Shown: one piece after another, positions 1 to 7,199 of the stretch
Layout: the number at the start of each line of letters is the position of its first letter
How positions within the stretch are numbered: position 1 is the stretch's first letter
Source: Orlajensenia leifsoniae
Lineage (GTDB): Bacteria; Actinomycetota; Actinomycetes; Actinomycetales; Microbacteriaceae
DNA: 64,000 bases
Assembly: GCF_004570845.1 (NCBI RefSeq)
Contig: NZ_SPQZ01000004.1
Location: 1 to 64,000 of the forward strand
Reading direction: 5' to 3'
Translations under genes and position numbers: made by a program
The notes under the pieces: model-generated
What the model was told of the DNA's origin: nothing
Databases searched by the model: none
The model's input: the letters and a program-made list of their open reading frames with translations, nothing else

Positions 1-428
1 CCGGTATTGATGGCGGCGGCGACGTGCGGGTGTCGGGGCGGCATCCGCTGCCCGGAGAACGCCTGCCGGGATGCTGTCGCCGCCCCCACCGCAATGAGTC
101 GGGCCGCTTCAGCGGTGGAGCCGCCGGATGCAGCAGCGACGAGCGCGGCCGGAGACCGATACCCCTGCTGCTTCGCCAGCCCGTCACGGCCGAGCTCAGG
201 GGTGGAGCGGTTCGCGATCTCGACGGCGACCCGCGCCCGTACGGCGGCGAGATGGCGTTCGGCCCGGGCGAGGACCTCATTCACGGTGAGCAGACCAGGA
301 CCGCTCATCGATTCCAGCTGCGACTGCGGGTCGGTGTCGGGAATCCCGAGAGCGGGAAGGGCGTCGATCCAGGCGGCATCGAGCGACGCGAGGTCGATCG
401 CGAGTGCTCGGGTTGCGGTGCTGGGCAT
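1..428 (-). CDS. DUF222-domain HNH endonuclease, 3' part outside the window
   Basis: The frame is open from an ATG near 428 to the window edge, giving the first 142 residues (start MPSTATRALAIDLASLDAAW). The helical N-terminus with 'GLLTVNEVLARAERHLAAVR', followed by 'AALVAAASGGSTAEAARLIA', is the pattern of actinobacterial DUF222 proteins (13E12-like), which normally carry a C-terminal HNH nuclease motif. That part lies beyond the window. A GTGGAG ribosome-binding site sits about 4 nt before the ATG. The family is multicopy in Microbacteriaceae and its physiological role is unknown. The family call is fairly firm; nuclease activity cannot be judged from the visible part. Confidence 0.7.
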   Translation of the reverse strand, partial: MPSTATRALAIDLASLDAAWIDALPALGIPDTDPQSQLESMSGPGLLTVNEVLARAERHLAAVRARVAVEIANRSTPELGRDGLAKQQGYRSPAALVAAASGGSTAEAARLIAVGAATASRQAFSGQRMPPRHPHVAAAINT

Positions 429-493
429 GACTCCACTCAATCAGCACCCACCGACACTCGTCCGCGTGGAATGCATAGTTGATCAGGATTTCC

Positions 494-502
494 TTATCCA
501 CA
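494..502. promoter_or_regulatory. Isolated perfect DnaA-box-like nonamer TTATCCACA
   Basis: The nonamer matches the DnaA-box consensus and lies about 66 bp upstream of the DUF222 gene, in a spacer otherwise made of repeats. A single box can be chance. No second box was noticed nearby, so this is not an origin. Confidence 0.25.
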
Positions 503-570
503 CCCTGTGTGTACAGCGGCTGCGGAAAGTGCCTGTGGAGGAGTGCCCGGGGTGGGTGAGTGTGATCTCA

Positions 571-613
571 TACGCGTCCTCGCTGCGCTCGGTCGCTACT
601 CGATCAGCGGGAG
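571..613 (+). repeat. Interspersed repeat, identical to a copy at 10661-10703
   Basis: Forty-three bases are identical to the copy at 10661-10703. The unit holds the core CGCTGCGCTCG and ends in CTACTCGATCAGCGGGAG. Two shorter partial copies of its end follow at once (around 627-643 and 646-664), so the 430-698 spacer is largely repeat remnants. The downstream gene on the minus strand ends at 699. Confidence 0.75.
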
Positions 614-698
614 AAGTGGTCGGGCATTACTCGATCTGCGGGAGTCGCTACTCGATCAGCGGGAGAGATCTCGGGCCCTCAGCGAAGGAGCGCACACC

Positions 699-1721
699 CT
701 AGGCCGAGTCGCGCCAGACGATCGGGGTCTCGAGGAGGATTCCGCCGGCGGGCTGGTCCTCGCCGCGCAACTGCGAGAGTACGCTCTCCGCGACGGCGCG
801 GCCGAGGCCCTCGGCCGGCTGGTGCACCGTCGAGAGGGCGGGTTGCGCGCGCACGGCCCAGGCGCTGTCGTCGAAGCCGACCACGCCGACGTCGGTGGGC
901 ACGCTGCGCCCGGCTTCGCGGAGCGCGTCGAGCACGCCGGCGGCGACGGCATCCGATGCCGCGAAGATCCCGTCGATGTCGGGCGCGCGCTCGAGGAGCG
1001 CGTGCATTCCCGCGCGGCCGGCGGCGTAGGAGTACAGCGGCACCCGTTCGACGAGCGCGGGATCGAAGCGCGCACCGAGAGCATCGGTGAACCCGGCGAG
1101 GCGGTCGGCGCCCGAGTCGCGATCGAGGGCTGCTGCGATCATTCCGACGCGCCGACGGCCGGTGCCGAGCAGGCGTTCGGTGATGCTGCGGGCCGAGCCG
1201 CGGTTGTCGATGCCGACGAAGGGCGCCCGGGCGAGGTCGGGCGGATGCCCCACGAATGCGGCCGGGATCTCGAGGCGCTCGACCACCTTGGTGATCGGGT
1301 CGTTCTGGCGAGCGGACACGATGATGACGCCGTCGACGAACCCGCCGCTGAGGTAGCGGGCCACCCGATCGGTGTCGCGCTCGGAGTCGACGATGAGGCA
1401 GGCCATCTGGTAGTCGGCATCCGACAGCGCGGTGTTGGCCCCCAGCAGGATCTCACCGATGTTCGGGTCTTCGAGGAACAGGGAATGGGGCTCGTGCACG
1501 ATGAAGCCGATGGCCTGCGTGCGCTGCATCACCAGGTTGCGCGCCGCGTTGTTGGGCACGTAGCCGACCTTGACGATGGCCGCCTCGATGGCGACGCGCG
1601 CCTCCTCTGAGACGTAGCGCTCGCCGTTGACCACTCGGCTCACGGTGCCGCGCGAGACCCCGGCCTCGACGGCGACATCGTGCACCGTGGCGCGCTTGCG
1701 ACGGAGGGGCGGAGTGGACAC
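699..1721 (-). CDS. LacI-family transcriptional repressor of the galactoside operon
   Basis: About 340 residues, usual LacI length. The N-terminal helix-turn-helix with 'VHDVAVEAGVSRGTVSRVVN' covers roughly residues 12-31 and a hinge with 'YVPNNAARNL' follows. The rest is a periplasmic-binding-protein-like effector domain (for example 'DGIFAASDAVAAGVLDALR'). I chose the GTG at 1721 because a TACAGT box ends 7 nt upstream, which suggests a leaderless transcript; a GTG at 1730 in the same frame is the alternative. The gene is divergent from the beta-galactosidase operon, whose promoter carries two LacI-type palindromes, so it most likely represses that operon in response to a galactoside. The exact inducer is inference. 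Confidence 0.88.
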   Translation of the reverse strand: MSTPPLRRKRATVHDVAVEAGVSRGTVSRVVNGERYVSEEARVAIEAAIVKVGYVPNNAARNLVMQRTQAIGFIVHEPHSLFLEDPNIGEILLGANTALSDADYQMACLIVDSERDTDRVARYLSGGFVDGVIIVSARQNDPITKVVERLEIPAAFVGHPPDLARAPFVGIDNRGSARSITERLLGTGRRRVGMIAAALDRDSGADRLAGFTDALGARFDPALVERVPLYSYAAGRAGMHALLERAPDIDGIFAASDAVAAGVLDALREAGRSVPTDVGVVGFDDSAWAVRAQPALSTVHQPAEGLGRAVAESVLSQLRGEDQPAGGILLETPIVWRDSA

Positions 1722-1792
1722 GAGACCCACTGTATTGGCTGCCGCTCACGGCGGCGCGCGGCCCGCCCGCGCCGTGCACGGGGCGAGCCGTG

Positions 1793-1822
1793 TTGACATC
1801 CGCGGAACCCTCTGATTAGTCT
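1793..1822 (+). promoter_or_regulatory. Predicted promoter of the galactoside operon
   Basis: A perfect -35 TTGACA (1793-1798) is followed after 18 bp by TAGTCT (1817-1822). The first LacI-type operator overlaps the end of the -10 box, so repressor binding there would block polymerase. Confidence 0.65.
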
Positions 1823-1837
1823 GTGCACGTTCACAGA
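1820..1837. promoter_or_regulatory. LacI-family operator O1, TCTGTGCACGTTCACAGA
   Basis: An 18-bp palindrome with one mismatched pair and a central CG, as is typical of LacI-family operators. It overlaps the -10 box and the likely transcription start. An identical 18-mer lies 46 bp downstream. Confidence 0.8.
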
Positions 1838-1865
1838 AAATGCTCGGAGACAATCTCCGCGGCAA

Positions 1866-1883
1866 TCTGTGCACGTTCACAGA
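1866..1883. promoter_or_regulatory. LacI-family operator O2, identical to O1
   Basis: An exact second copy of the 18-bp palindrome, placed in the 5' leader 23 bp before the start codon of the beta-galactosidase gene. The 46-bp centre spacing (a little over four helical turns) would let two dimers or one tetramer bind cooperatively. Confidence 0.8.
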
Positions 1884-1906
1884 GCAGCGTCGCTGAAAGG
1901 GAGTCG

Positions 1907-3949
1907 ATGTCGCGAGCAGCGCACGAGAAGCCACGGGTCTCCGCCCGGGACTTCGCTCACGACGGGATCGCATTCGGATGCGACTACAACCCCGAGCAGT
2001 GGGATCCGGCCATCTGGACCGAAGACGTCGAGCTGATGCGCACCGCGGGCGTCGACCTCGTCGCCATCAACATCTTCGGCTGGTCGCAGATCAATCCGGG
2101 CCTGGGCGTCTTCGACTTCAGTGCCCTCGACACCGTGATCGAGCTGCTGCACGCCGGCGGCATCCGCATCAATCTCGGCACGGCCACCTCGTCGCCGCCC
2201 CCGTGGCTCACGACCCTGCACCCCGAGATCCTGCCGGTGACGGATGATGGAACCACCCGCTTCCCCGGCGGTCGCCAGGCCTGGTGCCCGAGCTCGCCGG
2301 TGTTCCGTCGCTACGCGCTCGCCCTCGTCGAGCAGGTCGCCGAGCGGTACGGCGCCCACCCGGCCGTCGAGCTCTGGCACGTCTCGAACGAGCTGGGCTG
2401 CCACAACGCGCTCTGCTACTGCGCCGAGAGCGCGACGGCTTTCCGCCGCTGGCTCGAGAACCGGTACGGCTCCATTGACGAGCTCAACCGGGCGTGGGGC
2501 ACGAGCTTCTGGAGCCAGCGCTACAGCGCGTGGGACGAGATCCTGCCCCCGCTGCAGACCCTCTCGAGCCGCAACCCCGGCCAGATGCTCGACTTCCACC
2601 GCTTCAGCTCCGACGAGCTGCTCGACTACTACCGCTCCGAGGCCGCCGTCATCCGTCGCTTCAGCGAGGTGGCCATCACCACGAACTTCATGGTGACCAG
2701 CCACATTCGCAATCTCGACTACTGGAGCTGGGCTCCCGAGGTCGACATCGTCGCCAACGATCACTACCTCGACCACCGCCTCGAGGAGCCGACGGCCGAG
2801 CTCGCCTTCGCCGCCGACTTCACCCGCGGCCTGGCCGGAGGAGCCCCGTGGCTGCTCATGGAGACCGCCACCAGCGCCGTCAACTGGCAGCCGCACAACA
2901 TCGCCAAGACGCCGGGGGAGCTCACCCGCAACGCCCTCGCCCACGTGGCCCGTGGCGCCGACGGCATCTGCTTCTTCCAGTGGCGGGCGTCGGCGCAGGG
3001 CTCGGAGAAGTTCCACTCCGCCCTCGTTCCCCACGCCGGCACCGACTCCGCCGTCTGGCGCGAGGTCGTGGAGCTCGGCGGTCTCATCGAGCGCCTGGGC
3101 GAGGTGGCCGGCAGCCGTGTCGTCGCCGAGGCCGCCGTGGTCTTCAGCTGGGACGCCTGGTGGGCCGGCGACGGCGAGAACCGCCCGAGCCACTCCGTCG
3201 CCTACCTCGACCAGGTGCACGCCGCCTACAACGCACTGCACGACCTCGGCATCACCGTCGACATCGTTCCGCCGGACGCCGACCTCAGCGCCTACAAGCT
3301 CGTCGTGCTGCCGGGTCTGCACCTGGTGACGGATGCCGATGCCGCCGGCATCGAGTCCTATGTCGCCGGCGGCGGCCACGTGCTCATCACCTTCTACAGC
3401 GGCATCGTCGACGAGGACGACAGGGTGCGCCTCGGCGGCTACCCGGGGGCCTTCCGCGATCTGCTGGGCATCCGCGTCGAGGAGTTCGCCCCGCTGCTGC
3501 CCGGCCAGTCGATCGGCCTGGCCTCGGGCGCCAGCGCGCGGCTCTGGACCGAGCGGCTGCAGGCGACGTCGGCCGAGGTGCTCGACAGCTTCGCCGATGG
3601 ACCCGCAGCAGGCATCCCGGCCGTTACCCGCAACGCCCACGGCTCGGGCTCGGCCTGGTACGTGGCCACCATGCTCGAGGACGGCGCCTACAGGAACCTG
3701 CTCGCCGATGTCGCCCGGAGTGCCGGAGTCGCGCGCCACCCCGGCGGCGAGGACGTCGACATCGTGCGCCGCGTCGGCGACACCGGTTCCCACCTCTTCG
3801 TCATCAACCACACCGCAGACGACCTGGAGCTCCAGGCGACGGGCGAGGAGATCGTGACCGGCGCATCCGTCACCGGAACCCTGCTGGTTCCCGGCGGCAG
3901 CGTGCGCATCGTGCGCGAGAGCACCACCACCCAGGAGGGCACAGCATGA
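1907..3949 (+). CDS. GH42 beta-galactosidase
   Basis: 680 residues. The opening 'FGCDYNPEQWDPAIW' is the signature of glycoside hydrolase family 42. The acid/base is expected at Glu162 in 'HVSNELGCH', the nucleophile at Glu319 in 'LLMETATSAVNW'. A Cys cluster ('GCHNALCYC', residues 164-172) matches the metal site of many GH42 enzymes. The trimerisation domain ('VVFSWDAWWAGDGENRP') and a C-terminal beta domain follow. There is no signal peptide, so it acts in the cytoplasm on imported beta-galactosides. The ATG at 1907 is preceded by GAAAGGGAG; starts further upstream would lie inside the operators. It heads an operon with an importer and an alpha-galactosidase; its stop overlaps the next start (ATGA). 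Confidence 0.93.
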   Translation: MSRAAHEKPRVSARDFAHDGIAFGCDYNPEQWDPAIWTEDVELMRTAGVDLVAINIFGWSQINPGLGVFDFSALDTVIELLHAGGIRINLGTATSSPPPWLTTLHPEILPVTDDGTTRFPGGRQAWCPSSPVFRRYALALVEQVAERYGAHPAVELWHVSNELGCHNALCYCAESATAFRRWLENRYGSIDELNRAWGTSFWSQRYSAWDEILPPLQTLSSRNPGQMLDFHRFSSDELLDYYRSEAAVIRRFSEVAITTNFMVTSHIRNLDYWSWAPEVDIVANDHYLDHRLEEPTAELAFAADFTRGLAGGAPWLLMETATSAVNWQPHNIAKTPGELTRNALAHVARGADGICFFQWRASAQGSEKFHSALVPHAGTDSAVWREVVELGGLIERLGEVAGSRVVAEAAVVFSWDAWWAGDGENRPSHSVAYLDQVHAAYNALHDLGITVDIVPPDADLSAYKLVVLPGLHLVTDADAAGIESYVAGGGHVLITFYSGIVDEDDRVRLGGYPGAFRDLLGIRVEEFAPLLPGQSIGLASGASARLWTERLQATSAEVLDSFADGPAAGIPAVTRNAHGSGSAWYVATMLEDGAYRNLLADVARSAGVARHPGGEDVDIVRRVGDTGSHLFVINHTADDLELQATGEEIVTGASVTGTLLVPGGSVRIVRESTTTQEGTA

Positions 3950-4854
3950 CGACGACGTCGACCGTGGCGGCGGTACCCCGCCGACGGCGAGTGGTGCAGC
4001 ACAAGCGCGCCATCGCCTTCTTCATCCTGCCGTTCGGCGTGCTGTTCACGCTGTTCTACCTGATCCCCATCGGCTACGCCATCTACCAGTCGATGCTCGT
4101 GGTGGAGCGCGACGGCACCTTCGGCGAGGCCCAGGAGGTGTTCGGCTGGTTCCAGCAGTACGTGCTGGTGTTCCAGAACGGACCGTTCTGGCGCTCGGTC
4201 GGCCGCGTTCTGCTGTTCGGCATCGTGCAGGTGCCGGTGATGCTCGGCCTCGCGCTGCTGTTCGCCCTGCTGCTCGACTCGCCCCTCGTGCGTGGCAAGA
4301 AGTTCTTCAGGCTCGCTTTCTTCGTGCCCTACGCCGTTCCGGGCGTCATCGCCGCCATCATGTGGGGCTTCCTGTTCTCGCCCAACCTGTCGCCGTTCAC
4401 GGCGGTGACGAAGAACATCGACTTCCTCGGGGCGGACCTGGTGCTGTGGTCGATCGCGAACGTGGTCACCTGGGTGTTCGTGGGCTACAACATGCTCATC
4501 ATTTACTCCTCGCTGCTCGCGATCCCCACCGAGATCTACGAGGCGGCCAGGCTCGACGGCGCAGGTCAGGCCCGCATCGCCTGGTCGATCAAGATCCCGC
4601 TGGTGCGCCCGGCCATCGTGCTCACCGCGATCTTCTCGATCATCGGCACGCTCCAGTTGCTCGCCGAGCCCCAGGTGTTCCGCTCGTTCAGCTCGGCTGT
4701 CACGAACACCTTCACCCCCAACATGACCGTCTACGCCACGGCGTCGGTTCCCAACGCCTCGCTCGCCGCAGCCTTCTCGGTGGTGCTGGCGCTGGCCACC
4801 TTCATCCTGTCGTTCACGTTCCTCAAGTTCACCCAGCGGAAGGAAGCCGAATGA
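3946..4854 (+). CDS. Sugar ABC transporter permease, MalF type
   Basis: 302 residues with a basic N-terminus ('RRRRVVQHKRAIAFF') and about six membrane helices. The cytoplasmic loop 'EIYEAARLDGAGQARIAWSIKIPLVRP' is the EAA motif that docks with the ATPase (CUT1 family). The start ATG overlaps the beta-galactosidase stop by 4 bp and the stop overlaps the next permease start by 4 bp, so the genes are translationally coupled. No ATPase gene is in the operon; a shared MsiK-type ATPase encoded elsewhere is usual for actinobacterial CUT1 importers (established knowledge). Substrate is inferred from the neighbours: galacto-oligosaccharides. Confidence 0.9.
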   Translation: MTTTSTVAAVPRRRRVVQHKRAIAFFILPFGVLFTLFYLIPIGYAIYQSMLVVERDGTFGEAQEVFGWFQQYVLVFQNGPFWRSVGRVLLFGIVQVPVMLGLALLFALLLDSPLVRGKKFFRLAFFVPYAVPGVIAAIMWGFLFSPNLSPFTAVTKNIDFLGADLVLWSIANVVTWVFVGYNMLIIYSSLLAIPTEIYEAARLDGAGQARIAWSIKIPLVRPAIVLTAIFSIIGTLQLLAEPQVFRSFSSAVTNTFTPNMTVYATASVPNASLAAAFSVVLALATFILSFTFLKFTQRKEAE

Positions 4855-5780
4855 GTTCCACGACGCTGGACCAGAACACGAAGCAGCCGCGCTCGCTGAA
4901 GCCGTCGAAGGCCTCCGACCCGTCGGCCTCGGCCGGCTCGCTCAAGGAGAGCCTGCTCTCGCGCACCGGCGCGATGCTCATCATGGGCATCTTCACGCTC
5001 TACTTCCTCATCCCCATCTGGTGGCTCTTCGTCGCCTCGAGCAAGAGCCAGGGCCAGCTGCTCACCACCAACGGACTCTGGTTCGCCGACTTCAACCTGT
5101 TCCAGAACATCGGCGACCTGTTCGCCTACCGCGACGGCGTCTTCCTCAGATGGATGGGCAACAGCGTGCTCTACGCCGGCCTCGGCGGCCTGGTGGCGAC
5201 GATCATCGCCGGCATGTGCGGCTATGCGCTGGCGAAGTACCGCTTCCCCGGCCGCGAGGTCATCTTCAACGTGGTGCTCGGCGGCGTGCTGGTGCCGGCG
5301 ACGGCCCTGGCGCTTCCCCTGTTCCTGCTGTTCAGTCAGGCCCAGCTCACCAACACCTTCTGGGCCGTCTTCCTGCCCAGCATCGTGAGCCCGTTCGGCG
5401 TCTACCTCACCCGCATCTTCGCCGCGCAGTCGGTTCCGGATGAGCTCATCGAGGCCAGCCGCATCGACGGCGCCGGTGAGATCCGCACCTTCTTCACCGT
5501 GTCGATCCGGCTCATGGCTCCGGCCCTGGTGACGGTGTTCCTCTTCCAGTTCGTGGCGATCTGGAACAACTTCTTCCTGCCGCTCATCATGCTGCGCAGC
5601 GAGGAGCTGTTCCCGGTGACCTTCGGGCTCTACGCCTGGAACACCCAGCTCAACCAGGTGCCGGAACTGCGCCCGTACGTGCTCATCGGCGCCCTGCTCT
5701 CGATCATCCCCCTGATCGTCACATTCCTCCTGCTCCAGCGATTCTGGCGCTCCGGCCTCGGAACCGGATCCCTGAAGTAG
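4851..5780 (+). CDS. Sugar ABC transporter permease, MalG type
   Basis: 309 residues. A polar N-terminal tail of about 40 residues precedes six predicted membrane helices. The EAA loop reads 'ELIEASRIDGAGEIRTFFTV'. It pairs with the preceding MalF-type permease as the second half of the channel. Translation is coupled to the upstream gene by an ATGA overlap. The substrate-binding protein follows after an 83-bp spacer. Confidence 0.9.
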   Translation: MSSTTLDQNTKQPRSLKPSKASDPSASAGSLKESLLSRTGAMLIMGIFTLYFLIPIWWLFVASSKSQGQLLTTNGLWFADFNLFQNIGDLFAYRDGVFLRWMGNSVLYAGLGGLVATIIAGMCGYALAKYRFPGREVIFNVVLGGVLVPATALALPLFLLFSQAQLTNTFWAVFLPSIVSPFGVYLTRIFAAQSVPDELIEASRIDGAGEIRTFFTVSIRLMAPALVTVFLFQFVAIWNNFFLPLIMLRSEELFPVTFGLYAWNTQLNQVPELRPYVLIGALLSIIPLIVTFLLLQRFWRSGLGTGSLK

Positions 5781-5784
5781 GACC

Positions 5785-5796
5785 CCTTCGCGAAGG
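5785..5796. promoter_or_regulatory. Perfect 12-bp palindrome in the permease/binding-protein spacer
   Basis: CCTTCGCGAAGG lies just after the permease stop; GC-rich partly paired sequence follows. In many sugar importer operons such an intercistronic hairpin stabilises the mRNA for the abundantly needed binding protein. No promoter was recognised in the 5781-5863 spacer. Confidence 0.4.
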
Positions 5797-5863
5797 CCGC
5801 GACATCGCGTGGCCGAGCGGATGCCCCACCAAGTAATCACCCATCACTAGATAGAGGATCAGC

Positions 5864-7192
5864 ATGCAGCACATGAAGAGAGCGGCCGGCGTAGTCCTGC
5901 TCGCAACGCTCGCACTGGCCGGTTGCTCGGCGACGGGCGGAGGCGACGGCACCGCAGCCGACGCAGACGCCTGCAAGCCGTCGACAGGCAAGGTCGATCT
6001 CGAGTTCACCTCGTGGATTCCCGGCATCGAGGATGCCGTCGCCCTGTGGAACTCCGAGAACCCCGACATCCAGGTGAAGGTGCAGACCGGACCGAACGGA
6101 AACTCCGGCACGTACCAGAACTTCTTCAACCAGCTGAAGGCCGGCAACGCGCCCGACCTCGGTCAGATCGAGTACGACGCCCTGCCGAACTTCCGCGTGC
6201 AGGACGGCCTCGAGGACATCGGAGTCTGCTCCGAGGTGGCCGAGGCGAAGGACTCCTTCGTGCCGTGGACCTGGGGTCAGGTCACCCTCGGCACCGACAA
6301 GAGCGTCTACGGCGTTCCGCAGGACTCCGGCCCCATGGCCCTGTTCTACCGGTCCGACCTGTTCGAGGCGAACAACATCCCGGTTCCCACCACGTGGGCC
6401 GAGTACAAGGATGCCGCCAAGAAGGTGCGCGCCGCCGGCGGGTACATCACCAACTTCTCGCAGAGCGACATCAACCAGTTCGCCGGTTTCGTCTGGCAGG
6501 CCGACGGCCAGTGGTTCCAGAACAACGGTGACGAGTGGACCGTCGACCTGACCAGCGACGCCTCCAAGCAGGTCGCCGACTACTGGCAGGAGCTCATCGA
6601 CGAGGACCTCGTCTCCACGGTTCCGGCCTGGACCGACGAGTGGAACAACGCCTACAACTCGGGCAACGTCTGGAGCTGGAACTCCGCCGTCTGGGGTGCC
6701 AACTCCATCGCGAGCGGCGCTCCCGACACCGCGGGCAAGTGGTCGGTCGCTCCGGCCCCGCAGTGGAACGCGGGCGAGGAGAAGGCCGGAAACTGGGGCG
6801 GATCATCCGTCGCCGTCTTCAAGGGCACCGACCACCTCTACGAGGCCTCGAAGTTCGCTCTCTGGCTGAACACCTCCGACGAGTCGCTCACGCTGCTCAA
6901 CAAGTCGGCGAACATCTACCCCGCCACGACCGAGGGCCTCTCGCTCCCGTCGCTGCAGGAGGGTGTCGAGTTCTACGGCGGGCAGAAGATCTACGACGTC
7001 TTCGCGGATGCCGCGACCCAGGTGAACCCCGACTTCGTGTGGGGTCCGACCATGACGCAGACCTACGCCGACGTCTCCGACGGCTTCAAGGCCGCCGTGA
7101 CCGGTGACGGTACCCTGTTCGACGCGCTCACCGATGGTCAGAAGTCGACCATCGACGCGATGAAGGCCCAGTCGATTCCGGTCAAGGGATAG
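5864..7192 (+). CDS. Sugar ABC transporter substrate-binding lipoprotein
   Basis: 442 residues. The signal peptide runs 'MKRAAGVVLLATLALAGC' with the lipobox LAGC, so the mature protein is lipid-anchored outside the membrane. The sequence 'VDLEFTSWIPGIEDAVALWN' starts the family-1 solute-binding fold. AGAGGA precedes the ATG by 5-6 nt; an ATG three codons later is also possible. As the extracellular receptor of the two permeases encoded before it, it should bind the galactosides cleaved by the flanking GH42 and GH36 enzymes (inference from context). Confidence 0.92.
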   Translation: MQHMKRAAGVVLLATLALAGCSATGGGDGTAADADACKPSTGKVDLEFTSWIPGIEDAVALWNSENPDIQVKVQTGPNGNSGTYQNFFNQLKAGNAPDLGQIEYDALPNFRVQDGLEDIGVCSEVAEAKDSFVPWTWGQVTLGTDKSVYGVPQDSGPMALFYRSDLFEANNIPVPTTWAEYKDAAKKVRAAGGYITNFSQSDINQFAGFVWQADGQWFQNNGDEWTVDLTSDASKQVADYWQELIDEDLVSTVPAWTDEWNNAYNSGNVWSWNSAVWGANSIASGAPDTAGKWSVAPAPQWNAGEEKAGNWGGSSVAVFKGTDHLYEASKFALWLNTSDESLTLLNKSANIYPATTEGLSLPSLQEGVEFYGGQKIYDVFADAATQVNPDFVWGPTMTQTYADVSDGFKAAVTGDGTLFDALTDGQKSTIDAMKAQSIPVKG

Positions 7193-7199
7193 TCATTTG

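Noticed and set aside
1823-1906. Longer N-terminus for the beta-galactosidase
   Set aside because: It would start in the first operator and run through the second, has no ribosome-binding site, and adds 28 residues absent from GH42 proteins; the ATG at 1907 has GAAAGGGAG.
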